In this document: positions 38,724 to 48,436 of the stretch, in pieces
How positions within the stretch are numbered: the stretch's first letter is position 1
Layout of the letters: every line of letters begins with the position of its first letter
Assembly: GCF_003600355.1 (NCBI RefSeq)
Contig: NZ_CP032416.1
Coordinates: 1,508,183 to 1,572,182 of the forward strand
DNA: 64,000 nt
Source: Clostridium fermenticellae
GTDB taxonomy: Bacteria; Bacillota; Clostridia; Clostridiales; Clostridiaceae
Direction of reading: 5' to 3'
The notes under the pieces: model-generated
Seen by the model: only the letters and a program-made list of their open reading frames with translations
Databases searched by the model: none
Told to the model about the DNA's origin: nothing
Made by a program: the position numbers and the translations under genes

Positions 38724-40178
38724 TCAATTTTTATCTTTTAAATTATTAGGAATCATAAATGAAAGAAAAAAGCACAAAAGACTTAACATAACTAATACTA
38801 TAAATATCGAGTGCACTCCTGAATTTACAGATGATTTTATATTATTTACATATGCTGCACTTTTTAAACTCATTGAGTCATATAAATTATCTATATTTAC
38901 ATTAAAAATTTTAAAGTTGTAAAGGTGTTTCATTACACTTATATTGAATATACTTCCAAGAACACTTACCCCTATAGTCTGCCCTAAAGTTCTAAGTAAT
39001 GAATTACATGCGACCGCAGAACCTCTATTATTGTAATCAACTGACTCCTGTATTATCATAGTCAAAATTGAAAAAACTCCTCCAAACGCAAATCCCATAA
39101 TCGAAACATAAATTATAACTTTCATAATTGAAGAATTGATCTCAAGTGTCGGCAAAAAAGCAGCACTTATTAATAATATAAAAGAAGATATCCTAATAAC
39201 ATTTCCCTCACCATATTTCGTTATTGCATTTGCCAAAACAAATGCACCAATGAGCCAAGCAACCGACATAGGTGCCATTGAAAGTCCTGATATAGTCGCA
39301 TTAAATCCAAGGACATTTTGGAGGTATATTGGCATGTAAACATCTATACCTATTAGACAACCAGATGCCATAAAGCTCATAATATTATCAACTGTATTTG
39401 TCTTCGTAAATATCTTGAAAGGCATAATCGGCTGCTTTGCATATTTTTCCACAAAGTAGAATATAAATAGCAGTATAATTGTGCATAAGAACGTTATAAA
39501 AACTGGTACAGATTTAAAACTATATTTTTGTCCATACAATACGCCATATAAAAGACTTATAATTGCAAAAGACATAACTACAATTCCACAAAAATCCATA
39601 TTTATATTTGAAACTTTGTTTATATGCTCCTCCTTAAAATTTTTTCTCAGCAGCACTATGGACAGTATTCCAAACGGAACATTTATAAAGAATATCCAGT
39701 GCCATGAAAGAGTATCTATCAAGAAACCTCCTAAAAATGGTCCAATTAAACTTGAAACTCCCCAAACGCTGCTAAGCCATCCCTGTACTTTGGCCCTCTC
39801 GGAAATTTCAAATATATCTCCAACAATAGTATATGTAACTGTAAATATCGCACCTGATCCTATACCCTGAATTGCACGAAAAACTATAAGTTCATACATA
39901 TTTACGGATATACCACAAAGTGAACTTCCAATTAAAAAAATTACAATACCAATACACAGCATGTCTTTTCTTCCATATAAATCTGATAATTTCCCATATA
40001 TAGGTGTTGATATAGCAGATGTAAATAAATAAGCTGAAAACACCCAGCTTATAAGACTAAACCCATCTAAATCTTTAACTATAGTTGGTACTGCCGTTGT
40101 TACAATTGTGCCTTCAACAGCTCCTAAAAACATCGCAACCATTATCGCTATAACTATCTTTTTTCTTTTCAAATCCAA
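38724..40178 (-). CDS. MFS multidrug efflux transporter, DHA2 (14-helix) family
   Basis: 484 residues with 14 predicted membrane segments. The DHA2 antiporter signatures are seen in TTAVPTIVKDLDGFSLISWVFSAYLF and IYGKLSDLYGRKDML, and RAIQGIGSGAIFTV. Such proteins expel drugs by proton exchange. There is no adjacent TetR or MarR gene. The start is TTG at 40178, eight bases after AGGAGTG. It begins 26 bases behind the DUF4317 gene. Confidence 0.85.
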   Translation of the reverse strand: MDLKRKKIVIAIMVAMFLGAVEGTIVTTAVPTIVKDLDGFSLISWVFSAYLFTSAISTPIYGKLSDLYGRKDMLCIGIVIFLIGSSLCGISVNMYELIVFRAIQGIGSGAIFTVTYTIVGDIFEISERAKVQGWLSSVWGVSSLIGPFLGGFLIDTLSWHWIFFINVPFGILSIVLLRKNFKEEHINKVSNINMDFCGIVVMSFAIISLLYGVLYGQKYSFKSVPVFITFLCTIILLFIFYFVEKYAKQPIMPFKIFTKTNTVDNIMSFMASGCLIGIDVYMPIYLQNVLGFNATISGLSMAPMSVAWLIGAFVLANAITKYGEGNVIRISSFILLISAAFLPTLEINSSIMKVIIYVSIMGFAFGGVFSILTMIIQESVDYNNRGSAVACNSLLRTLGQTIGVSVLGSIFNISVMKHLYNFKIFNVNIDNLYDSMSLKSAAYVNNIKSSVNSGVHSIFIVLVMLSLLCFFLSFMIPNNLKDKN

Positions 40179-40203
40179 TTCAATGTCACTCCTATTTAAG
40201 TAT

Positions 40204-41394
40204 TTATTCTTTCTCTGTCTGTAATTTTATCCCATTTATTAAAATATCGTCACTTAATTCTATTAAAAGACACTTTTTTCCTTCTTTGTTTCTTATTTGT
40301 TTAATATTACTCAACATGTCAGGAGGTATTGCTATACTTATGGCATCATTTTCTATTTTAATTGATTTTTTTTCGAAGTCTGGAATAACATTTTTTACTT
40401 TAAAGTTGTAATTTCCTCCACATACTTCTTCAAATGCATTTTTTACAACTTCAGTATTTTCAACTCCATTTTCTCCAAGTACCTGAGATACATCCTTCAT
40501 ATCAAAAGTTAATTCATCAACATCTTCATCATCTTCTAAATCAAGTTTTTCATATATACTTTCATACATATTTTGTATAACATTTGGTTTAGCAGTTCCA
40601 AGTGCAGTTTCTATTATAGCATTAAAACTTTCCTTTTCCTCAGATGCCGAGGGTTTAGTATCACATTCAAGAATATTTTCAACAAAATTTGCATTCACTT
40701 GAGAAGATTTTGATGAATAATACAATAGTTTATTCACATCTACATATTCAGAACAAAAACTTGGAAACATAAATCCATCCAATGGTGAATTTAAATTTAT
40801 AGTTAAATCAAGAATAGAATTTGATTTGAACTTCATCTCTGAATAATCAAACTTTAATACTTTTTTAGGTACATCTACTTTATTTATACTACATAAGATA
40901 AAATCTATAGCTTGTACATACTCTTCTGGATCCTCCGGTAAATCACTATCATTATTCTCCTTTTTATCTGCCTTGTAATATTCGGCTCTTACAAAGTTTA
41001 TTACTATATCATTATCATAGTTAAAGTTTTTACCTATTTTATCTACAAACTGATCTACAAGTTCACTTATATCCCCATCTGATTTTAATGTATTATATAG
41101 TATTTGTTGACTGTCAATCAAATTATCATTTTTCTCAAGATTTTCTACTGTATTTTTGCTCTTAAAAGGTAATTCAAATATCCTGGAGTCTATTGATCCC
41201 GTTAAAACCTTTTTAAAGTTATTTAAATAGAGTTCCTTTACTTCATCGCTCTCTACATTAAAATCCAGTTTTTCTTTTATTATTATCTGTGCATTATCCT
41301 TTTTTAAATACACACTATATATTTGCTTTATTTTTAGCATATAACTATTAATTTTAAACTCTTTCCTTATATCTGCTAAATCTTTTTTGTTCAT
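40204..41394 (-). CDS. DUF4317 family protein
   Basis: 396 residues, soluble and acidic. It begins MNKKDLADIRKEFKINSYML, the typical start of DUF4317, and has the family's alternating strands and helices and a C-terminal IAIPPDMLSNIKQIRN segment. The function of the family is not known; it is common in Clostridia. The ATG follows AAAGAGGATG. Confidence 0.8.
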   Translation of the reverse strand: MNKKDLADIRKEFKINSYMLKIKQIYSVYLKKDNAQIIIKEKLDFNVESDEVKELYLNNFKKVLTGSIDSRIFELPFKSKNTVENLEKNDNLIDSQQILYNTLKSDGDISELVDQFVDKIGKNFNYDNDIVINFVRAEYYKADKKENNDSDLPEDPEEYVQAIDFILCSINKVDVPKKVLKFDYSEMKFKSNSILDLTINLNSPLDGFMFPSFCSEYVDVNKLLYYSSKSSQVNANFVENILECDTKPSASEEKESFNAIIETALGTAKPNVIQNMYESIYEKLDLEDDEDVDELTFDMKDVSQVLGENGVENTEVVKNAFEEVCGGNYNFKVKNVIPDFEKKSIKIENDAISIAIPPDMLSNIKQIRNKEGKKCLLIELSDDILINGIKLQTEKE

Positions 41395-41503
41395 GATTCA
41401 TCCTCTTTCTTTAATTTAAAATACATAGATTATAATACCATCTGATAGAAACTCTATCAACAATTCTTAACAAAATTATAAAATTAAATTTTATAGTTTT
41501 AAG

Positions 41504-41530
41504 GGAAGCCAAATAAACGACTTCCCTTCA
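41504..41530 (-). terminator. candidate terminator of folT
   Basis: AAGGGAAG and CTTCCCTT enclose a 12-base loop just past the folT stop; the U-tract is weak. Confidence 0.5.
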
Positions 41531-41537
41531 TAAAGTA

Positions 41538-42329
41538 TTAAATATCTTCAATTAATCTTTTCTCGAATGTTTCATAATAATACACAAGTATACTTATTAT
41601 ATAGGAATTTATAAAAGTAAGAAAAATCGTTTGAACTATTCTAGGAATCCAAAGGACTAAAAATCCATTTGCCATTAACGATGGCGTAAATATTAATAAT
41701 ATAAATGTATTTAATGTGGATACTATTAATCCAGAAACTCCAATTGAAATTGCAAATTTAAAATATCTTCTATTTATAAAATTACATGTTTTCCCTAATC
41801 TTCTTCCTATTATTACAGTCATCATCAAAATAAAAAGGCCTATAAAAGATATCATTATAAAACCTATTCCAAAATATTGTGCCTTATTTCCAAATTTAAA
41901 AAGCTGTTTGGATAATATACTAAAAGGCATCAATTTTATAGAAAGAAAATTTATCATTCCCACTAACAATATCAATACAAAAAATACTGTATAATATTTT
42001 TTTATACTTTTTAAGTTTATATCTTTTATATTTTTAAAAATAAGTGCTGGAACAGCTCCTGCAATTATATTTGTAATTGTCATAAGCGGTATATATGGAC
42101 CCATCGGTGTAATTATATACCCAAGTACATCCACAATGCCACCTGCAATCGCTCCATATATTGGTCCAAATAAAAAGCCAGGAAGAACATAAAATATTGC
42201 TGCAAAGCTTATTCTCATCGTGAGAGTTCCCGCAGCAATTATATTGATCGAGATAGTTCTTACGCAAAGTGAAATTGCTATAAACAATGCTGTCATAACA
42301 AGAGATTTCGTATTTAGTTTATTTTTCAT
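41538..42329 (-). CDS. folT: folate ECF transporter, S component
   Basis: 263 residues with six or more membrane segments and the ECF S-component N-terminal pattern MKNKLNTKSLVMTALFIAISLCVRT. It captures a vitamin and docks on the shared EcfT/A module coded elsewhere. The THF riboswitch directly upstream points to folate as substrate. It is longer than average, with extra hydrophobic residues in the second half. The start at 42329 follows GGAGGT; the frame continuing to 42341 has no better site. Confidence 0.85.
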   Translation of the reverse strand: MKNKLNTKSLVMTALFIAISLCVRTISINIIAAGTLTMRISFAAIFYVLPGFLFGPIYGAIAGGIVDVLGYIITPMGPYIPLMTITNIIAGAVPALIFKNIKDINLKSIKKYYTVFFVLILLVGMINFLSIKLMPFSILSKQLFKFGNKAQYFGIGFIMISFIGLFILMMTVIIGRRLGKTCNFINRRYFKFAISIGVSGLIVSTLNTFILLIFTPSLMANGFLVLWIPRIVQTIFLTFINSYIISILVYYYETFEKRLIEDI

Positions 42330-42377
42330 ATTTACCTCCATAATATTTAATATAATTTACCACATATTTAGGTATAA

Positions 42378-42431
42378 CAAAAAACACCTCTTTTCTCTTT
42401 AATGTAGTTAGTCACACTAAAGAGAAAAAAG
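42378..42431 (-). terminator. terminator of the THF riboswitch
   Basis: On the minus strand CTCTTTAGTGT and ACATTAAAGAG make a stem of about 16 bp, followed after AGGTG by TTTTTT. ACATTAAAG also occurs at the riboswitch 3' end (complement of 42449-42460) and could pair with the same CTCTTTAGTGT strand, giving the antiterminator. Confidence 0.8.
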
Positions 42432-42448
42432 CATAAATACATAAAAAT

Positions 42449-42572
42449 CCCTTTAATGTAACAGCGGAAGCAGTATTACATCGTAAGCTTCAATTAAAAA
42501 AACGAGCTTTTCGTTTAGAGACAACTTCCCATCCTCTAACACTTTACGCATAATACTTACTCTGCTACCTTT
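42449..42572 (-). promoter_or_regulatory. tetrahydrofolate (THF-I) riboswitch upstream of folT
   Basis: The minus strand shows the THF-I aptamer pieces in order: GCAGAGTAAGTATTATGCG, TAAAGTG, GAGGATGGGAAGTTGTCTC, AACGAAAAGCTCG and CTGCTTCCGCTG, with P1 GTAGCAG/CTGTTAC. High folate should stabilise P1 and permit the terminator, so transporter expression falls. Confidence 0.85.
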
Positions 42573-42670
42573 TATATTTAATTTTCATAAAACCTTCATT
42601 AATTATCATAGTATATTGAGTTAAATAAAACAAGCCTACTTTTTATTTATACTTACAGATCATATTTATA

Positions 42671-43468
42671 TTACTGAGATATATCATTATTTACTGCAGT
42701 TGATTTAAAATGTATTCTTTTTTCAAAATATAATATCATAAATGTAACGACCGTAGTTACAGGTATTATTAAAATTATTCCAATTCCACCACTGAATATC
42801 TGAAATACTTCAGAACAAAACACTTTAGCATTCAATATATCTCCAATAGAATAATGCAGCTCTTTAAAATATATTATAAGTGTCATAAATCCACCTATAT
42901 ACGCAAAAAGTAATGTATTTGTCATTGTACCTAATATATCTTTACCTATATTCATCCCGGACTTTAATAATTCATATTTAGTTTTTAATACATTCGATTT
43001 ATATATTTCATACATAGAGGATGATATTGATATTGATACATCTATAATAGCTCCCAAAAGACCAATTAAAATCTCACATATTGATATTTGTGCAAAATTC
43101 AATTGAACATAAAGCGATAAAGTGGAAATTGACTCCATCTGTTCATTACCAAACCCTTGTATTTTTGCATTATAAGCCATCTTATATACTAATATCATAG
43201 TTATTATTACAACTAGAGTAACTGATAAGAGAGATGCAATTGTTTTCTGATTTAATCCATTTGCAGAAATTAGTGTTATATATGTTATTATTATAGCTCC
43301 GACTATTGTAACCTTTATTGGGTCCACTTTATTACATATGATTATAAGCATAAAAAACAGTGTAAAAAAATTTGTAAATAGTGTAAAAAAAGATTTAATT
43401 CCCCTTCCTCCTCCAATTATCATCATAAGAATAAATAATATAATAAATAAAATTAGGGTAACACTCAT
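42671..43468 (-). CDS. YibE/F family membrane protein (second gene of pair)
   Basis: 265 residues, almost entirely hydrophobic (about seven helices). It has the YibE/F signatures GRGIKSFFTLFTNFFTLFFML, IGLLGAIIDVSISISSSMYEI, and GKDILGTMTNTLLFAYIGGFMTL. The family role is unknown. It starts 4 bases after the upstream YibE/F gene, so the two are surely co-transcribed and may form a heteromer. It lacks the N-terminal soluble region of its partner. Confidence 0.85.
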   Translation of the reverse strand: MSVTLILFIILFILMMIIGGGRGIKSFFTLFTNFFTLFFMLIIICNKVDPIKVTIVGAIIITYITLISANGLNQKTIASLLSVTLVVIITMILVYKMAYNAKIQGFGNEQMESISTLSLYVQLNFAQISICEILIGLLGAIIDVSISISSSMYEIYKSNVLKTKYELLKSGMNIGKDILGTMTNTLLFAYIGGFMTLIIYFKELHYSIGDILNAKVFCSEVFQIFSGGIGIILIIPVTTVVTFMILYFEKRIHFKSTAVNNDISQ

Positions 43469-43472
43469 ATTT

Positions 43473-44606
43473 CTAAAATCTCCAATCTTTTAAAAATGCA
43501 GTTGAAGTATAGATTGAAATTGGTATACTAAGCACAATTCCTATACTTCCAACAAGTGCTCTTATTATTTCCAGCGAAAGATTTATATTTATAATATAAG
43601 AAATTGAATACCCATTACTCATTAAAAGCAATATAATTGGAATACTTCCACTTACATAAGCAAACACAAGTGTATTAGTCATAGTACCCATTATATCTTT
43701 GCCAACTTCTTTTCCAGACGCAATGAGTTCTTTCTTATCTATATCTAAATTTTTATTATATATCTCATTTAAAGAAGCTGATATAGATATTGCTATATCC
43801 ATTATTCCACCTAATGTTCCTATAAGCAGTTCAATTATAAATATACTTTCTGGTGGATGAGTTAAAAATTCCATTTCCTCAAAATGTACTCCACTCCAAT
43901 TTCTCATTTTTATAATTAATATAGCTATAAGCATAGTTACAAAAGTACATATGAATGTCGAAACTATAGATGAGAGAGTCTTTCTACTAACTCCACAGAC
44001 AATCAATATTGAAAGTAAAATAAAAAGTACACTCGCAATTATAGAGAGTAATGTTAAATTTGCTCCATGCGAAAATAATTCAACTAGTATAACCAATATA
44101 AATACATTTATTGTTACACTTACAAGTGACCTAAGTCCTTTATAACCTCCTACAATAAGCATAAATACAACAAATACCATTGCAATACGTAAAATATATT
44201 TATCCCTTTTAAAATCAAGCAGTTTTGCCGATATTTGTCCTTCTTTATTTTTATAAACAGATACAAAAATTTCATCATTTACCTTCAAGTTCAAATCATT
44301 TACCTCTGAGTATGAAGTCACATTTTCTAATTTAATTTTTTGATTTTTATATTTTCCATTCATAATAACGGCTTCAATTTTTTGCTTTTTTATGCTTTCG
44401 GACTTTCCATTCATATCACTAATCTTTGAATTTATAATATTTATCTGTATTACTTTTGCTATATCTTTATTATAAAATTCCTCATTTCGAGATGTGCAAT
44501 AGAAACTTACAGCAAAAATAACTGTACAGATTATTAATCCAATCAAAAAAAATTTATTTTTTAAAGAATTTAGAATTTTACTACATATAGTTTGCTTTAT
44601 TAACAT
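43473..44606 (-). CDS. YibE/F family membrane protein (first gene of pair)
   Basis: 377 residues. One N-terminal membrane helix is followed by a soluble, probably outside-facing beta domain (about 40-125) and then seven or so helices with LLIGTLGGIMDIAISISASLNEI and GKEVGKDIMGTMTNTLVFAYVSG. The domain layout is the full-length YibE/F type. Function unknown. AAGGAAGG precedes the ATG. Confidence 0.85.
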   Translation of the reverse strand: MLIKQTICSKILNSLKNKFFLIGLIICTVIFAVSFYCTSRNEEFYNKDIAKVIQINIINSKISDMNGKSESIKKQKIEAVIMNGKYKNQKIKLENVTSYSEVNDLNLKVNDEIFVSVYKNKEGQISAKLLDFKRDKYILRIAMVFVVFMLIVGGYKGLRSLVSVTINVFILVILVELFSHGANLTLLSIIASVLFILLSILIVCGVSRKTLSSIVSTFICTFVTMLIAILIIKMRNWSGVHFEEMEFLTHPPESIFIIELLIGTLGGIMDIAISISASLNEIYNKNLDIDKKELIASGKEVGKDIMGTMTNTLVFAYVSGSIPIILLLMSNGYSISYIININLSLEIIRALVGSIGIVLSIPISIYTSTAFLKDWRF

Positions 44607-44805
44607 TTAATTTAACCTTCCTTACGGTAATATTATATAGTTATTAATTTATATGTTATGATCACTATAGGCTGTTTTCTTAAGTATAAATTATTTTATA
44701 CTATTTTTGTTACATTTTTATGTCAATATTATCATTTAAGATAACTATTTTACAAATATTTTGATACAATATATATAGATTTTATGTATGGAGGTAATTA
44801 ATATT

Positions 44806-45321
44806 ATGATTTATTTCTTTAGAAACAAGAAACCACAGATCGATAAGAGCTGTTTTATAGCCCCATCAGCAGACATAATAGGTAGTGTCTATGCAGAGGA
44901 ATTTTCAAGTTTCTGGTATGGTTCCGTCGTTAGAGGTGATGATAATTCAATTTACATAGGCAGATGCTCTAATATACAAGATAACTGTGTAGTTCATGCA
45001 GGCAAAGATGAAAATAATGATGTAATAATTGGTTCAAATGTAACTATAGGTCATGGTTCTATAATACATGGGTGTAAAATATTGTCCAATACATTGATTG
45101 GTATGGGCTCGATAATTTTAGATGGAGCCAAAATTGGCGAAAATACAATAATAGGTGCCAATAGTATGATAACAAAGAATAAAGAAATTCCATCCGGAGT
45201 AATGTGTTTTGGTTCTCCTGCCAAAATTATAAGGAAGATTACTAAAGAGGAATATGAATATGTAAAGAATAGTGCCCACGAATATGAAGAGATGGTTAAA
45301 GAATTTATAAATGCAAAATAA
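44806..45321 (+). CDS. gamma carbonic anhydrase family protein
   Basis: 171 residues with a left-handed beta-helix of hexapeptide repeats (from about residue 12 to 140). The zinc histidines are in NCVVHAG, GHGSIIHG, and the conserved Arg-Asp lie in GSVVRGDDNSI. Members hydrate CO2 or bind metal without activity. The start at 44806 follows GGAGGT by seven to eight bases; the ATG at 44788 lies before that site. Confidence 0.85.
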   Translation: MIYFFRNKKPQIDKSCFIAPSADIIGSVYAEEFSSFWYGSVVRGDDNSIYIGRCSNIQDNCVVHAGKDENNDVIIGSNVTIGHGSIIHGCKILSNTLIGMGSIILDGAKIGENTIIGANSMITKNKEIPSGVMCFGSPAKIIRKITKEEYEYVKNSAHEYEEMVKEFINAK

Positions 45322-45325
45322 GTAG

Positions 45326-45356
45326 AAAACCTTGCCATATTTTTTGGCGGGTTTTT
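45326..45356 (+). terminator. terminator of the gamma carbonic anhydrase gene
   Basis: AAAACCTTGCCA and TGGCGGGTTTTT form a stem with one or two wobbles and end in a T-run. Confidence 0.8.
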
Positions 45357-45437
45357 TGGTTTACTTTTTTTGAATTTACATAATAATTATTACTTCTACT
45401 AAGTTATCACTGAATATAAATTTAATTACTTCCTTTA

Positions 45438-45474
45438 TTTACATTCATCTAATGTAAATACTTTGAACATACTA
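45438..45474 (+). promoter_or_regulatory. inverted repeat and sporulation-like -10 box upstream of pdaA
   Basis: TTTACATT / AATGTAAA form an 8-bp inverted repeat around a 5-base spacer at 45438-45458. CATACTA at 45468-45474 resembles the -10 of sporulation sigma factors (sigma-E/G). No clear -35 is seen; tentative. Confidence 0.3.
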
Positions 45475-45509
45475 ATATCGTGATAGTTTTTGGAAAGGAG
45501 TGATCTTAC

Positions 45510-46412
45510 TTGAATTTTAGTACTACACTTGCTTCAATATTAATTTTTAACAATTTATGTGGAACCAGTTTTGCTAATAACACTTTAAATAGTATATCTT
45601 CTAAAAATGTAAAAAATAGCACTATAGTTGAAAGCAAAATACATTTTCCATTCTTAAAAAAACTAGATATTTTTAGTAATTCGCATTATGATTTAGACAC
45701 ACGGGAGCATGAATGGTATTCATATCGGGAAAAGGGAGATATTTTTCCAAAATCTCCAAAAGAAACTACTAAATTTTTAAATAAATATCCCTGCTATTAT
45801 CTTGGTGATACATCATCAAAAAACTTATATTTAACATTTGATGAAGGATATGAAAATGGATATACAGGCAACATACTGGATATATTAAAAAAGCATAATA
45901 TAAAAGCAGCATTTTTCGTTGTAAAACCATATATAACTTCGAATCCAGATTTGATAAAAAGAATGGCAAATGAAGGCCACCTTGTATGCAATCATAGTTC
46001 CCATCATCATTCAATGGCATCATTTAAAAATCAAGAGGATTTTAATAAAGAACTTTCGGAAGTTGAAAAAAGTTTTGAGGAAGTAACTGGAAAGAAGATG
46101 CCTAAATATTTTAGACCTCCTATGGGAAAATATAGTGAACTATCACTTGCATACACTAAAGATTACAATTACAAAACTATATTTTGGAGTTTAGCATATG
46201 ATGATTGGAGAACAAATCATCAACCATCTGCAGGAGATGCAAAGGAAAAAATATTTTCTAGAGTTCATAATGGTTCAATTATACTTCTTCATGCTGTTTC
46301 AAAAACAAACATTCAGATATTAGACAGTGTATTAAGTGCTTTAGAAAAAGAAGGTTATACTTTTAAATCATTAGATGATCTTCCTAAGGAGCCTACATTT
46401 TTAGGAAATTAA
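45510..46412 (+). CDS. pdaA: polysaccharide deacetylase, PdaA type (delta-lactam formation in spore cortex)
   Basis: 300 residues. A signal peptide (about 1-23, ending SFA) exports it. The NodB domain has LTFDEGYENGYTG, where PdaA proteins also deviate from the usual TFDDG, the metal-binding NHSSHHHSM and the RPPMGKYSE motif. PdaA deacetylates MurNAc in spore peptidoglycan as the first step to muramic delta-lactam, so the strain probably sporulates. The start is TTG at 45510, about 9 bases after GGAAAGGAG. Confidence 0.88.
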   Translation: MNFSTTLASILIFNNLCGTSFANNTLNSISSKNVKNSTIVESKIHFPFLKKLDIFSNSHYDLDTREHEWYSYREKGDIFPKSPKETTKFLNKYPCYYLGDTSSKNLYLTFDEGYENGYTGNILDILKKHNIKAAFFVVKPYITSNPDLIKRMANEGHLVCNHSSHHHSMASFKNQEDFNKELSEVEKSFEEVTGKKMPKYFRPPMGKYSELSLAYTKDYNYKTIFWSLAYDDWRTNHQPSAGDAKEKIFSRVHNGSIILLHAVSKTNIQILDSVLSALEKEGYTFKSLDDLPKEPTFLGN

Positions 46413-46414
46413 TT

Positions 46415-46675
46415 TATAAAGTTTACAAATCTAAGCTTAACTTATGTGTAGGCCAGGATTTCTAAAACTTAGGCACATTAAAAAATTTTATAGTAAGTCT
46501 TAGCGAAGCGTTCTTAAAAATCTTAGTAGATTATATATGTTTGAGCGAAGCGAGTTTATATAATCTGCTAAGATTTTTTTAAGCGCAAGCTTAGACTTAC
46601 TAGAGGTTTTTTACGTGACGTATTTTGGAAATCCCGGCTGGAGCATAAGTTAAGCTTTCAGTTACAAACCTCATA
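46415..46675. repeat. long-palindrome intergenic element, copy 3
   Basis: 261 bp between the convergent pdaA and DEAD-box genes, starting 3 bases after the pdaA stop. The left end is diverged (TTTACAAATCTAAGC), the right end is ...GTTACAAACCTCATA. Its apex GTTTGAGCGAAGCGAGTTT is near 46539-46557. It is nearly identical to copy 1 over the central 120 bases, which suggests fairly recent spread. Confidence 0.9.
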
Positions 46676-46687
46676 TCATAAAAATTA

Positions 46688-48262
46688 TTAATGTTTTCTT
46701 TTTTTATTTTTTGCTACTTCTATATTTACTTTTCTACCACGAAGTTTTCTGCCCGCGCTCTTATTTAATATAGGATTCACTAATTCCTCAGGTATATTTA
46801 TAAAGGTGAATTTATCAAGTATATCTATATCACCAATTTCAGAAACATTTATATGTGCAGTGTCCTTTAAAAATTGTAATAATGACTTAGGATTTACTTT
46901 ATCCATCCTACCTATAGTAAAAAATAATCTTACACCATTATCTGATGCAATAGAATTCTCAGTATAATCAAAACTAAGTTCACTATCAAAGTTCATTTTA
47001 ATAAGAGCCGCTGCTACATCAACCAGGTTATATTCATCATCTAATTCAGTGGCCATTGGAGTAAATTTCTTATAATCATCATTATCTAATGTTTGTTTTA
47101 CATCTTCTAATATATGTTTATATTTAGTTTCAAATATTTCATCTACTGTTGGTATCTCATTCCGCTTTATCTTGCTCCTTGTAAATTTTTCTATCTGCTT
47201 AAGTAATATATATTCTCTTGGAGTTACAAGTGAGTATGCTATACCATCTTTATTTGCCCTTCCAGTTCTTCCAATTCTATGTACATAGGATTCCATATCC
47301 TGAGGTAACTCATAATTTATTACATGAGAAACATCATCAACATCAATACCCCTTGCCGCAACATCCGTAGCCACTAAAAACTCAAGATTATTTTCTTTAA
47401 ATTTTTTCAAAGTATTTAATCTCTGGTTCTGATTCATATCACCGTGCATACCTTCAACATTGTATCCTCTTGCTTGCATGGCATCAACCAGTTCATCAAC
47501 TCCCCTTTTAGTTTTACAAAAAATTATAGCACTTGATGGTTCGTCGACATCTAATATTCTGCACAAAATTTCAAATCTATCTTTGGCTTTTACTTCATAA
47601 TAATATTGTTTTATTTTTTCCACTGTAAGTGTATTTTTAACTATCTTTATATGTTTTGTTTCTTTATTCATGTACTTTGACGCAAGTCTCTTTATTTGTT
47701 CAGGCATTGTTGCTGAAAATAACATCGTCTGTCTATCATTATTCACATTTTTAATTATGTTCTCAATATCATCTATAAAGCCCATATTCAGCATCTCATC
47801 AGCTTCATCTAGTATTAGAAATTTTATATCACTTAAATCTATTGTATGCCTTTTTATATGATCAAGGATTCTTCCTGGAGTCCCAACCACTATCTCAATT
47901 CCTCTCTTAAGCGCCTTTATCTGTCTTTCAATAGGCTGACCACCATAAATTGGCATTATTCTAACCTTTTTAAACTTTGCTATAGTACTTAACTCATCAT
48001 TAACCTGTATTGCAAGTTCTCTAGTTGGAGTAAGCACTAATACAGAAACTTTACTACTCTTATCTATCATACTTATCACAGGGGCTCCATATGCTAAAGT
48101 TTTACCAGTACCTGTCTGAGCCTGACCTATCATATCAGTTCCCTCTAATACTACTGGTATTGCTTCAGCCTGTATTTGTGAAGGTTCCTCAAATCCCATA
48201 GCATCTATAGCCTGCAATACTTTATCATCAAGATTCAAATCACTAAACTTTATATCTTTCAT
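46688..48262 (-). CDS. DEAD-box RNA helicase with DbpA-type RNA-binding domain
   Basis: 524 residues. Core motifs are in order: AQTGTGKTLA (Walker A), PTRELA, TPGRILDH, DEAD at about residue 155, SAT, and HRIGRTGRANKDG. The C-terminal 75 residues (RLFFTIGRMDKVNPKSLLQFL... GRKLRGRKVNIEVA) form the DbpA-type domain that in some helicases binds 23S rRNA hairpin 92. It probably acts in ribosome assembly or cold-shock RNA remodelling. The start at 48262 follows AGAGGAA; the longer frame to 48307 lacks a site. Confidence 0.9.
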   Translation of the reverse strand: MKDIKFSDLNLDDKVLQAIDAMGFEEPSQIQAEAIPVVLEGTDMIGQAQTGTGKTLAYGAPVISMIDKSSKVSVLVLTPTRELAIQVNDELSTIAKFKKVRIMPIYGGQPIERQIKALKRGIEIVVGTPGRILDHIKRHTIDLSDIKFLILDEADEMLNMGFIDDIENIIKNVNNDRQTMLFSATMPEQIKRLASKYMNKETKHIKIVKNTLTVEKIKQYYYEVKAKDRFEILCRILDVDEPSSAIIFCKTKRGVDELVDAMQARGYNVEGMHGDMNQNQRLNTLKKFKENNLEFLVATDVAARGIDVDDVSHVINYELPQDMESYVHRIGRTGRANKDGIAYSLVTPREYILLKQIEKFTRSKIKRNEIPTVDEIFETKYKHILEDVKQTLDNDDYKKFTPMATELDDEYNLVDVAAALIKMNFDSELSFDYTENSIASDNGVRLFFTIGRMDKVNPKSLLQFLKDTAHINVSEIGDIDILDKFTFINIPEELVNPILNKSAGRKLRGRKVNIEVAKNKKRKH

Positions 48263-48354
48263 GTAAATTCCTCTTTCTCTTATTATAATAAAAACAAGTC
48301 TTATCATAACATAGTACGCTTATATTAGCAAATACTAATGCTATTTCAAATCAA

Positions 48355-48399
48355 AATCTCTTCAATTTCTCAATTCAATGAGCAAACTAAAGAGATTAT
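48355..48399 (-). terminator. candidate terminator of the yitT-like gene
   Basis: AATCTCTT (48355-48362) and AAGAGATT (48392-48399) close an inner small hairpin; a T-rich stretch follows on the minus strand. Confidence 0.5.
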
Positions 48400-48436
48400 G
48401 AATTCATTTAAATATTCGGTTTTTTATCAATCATGC

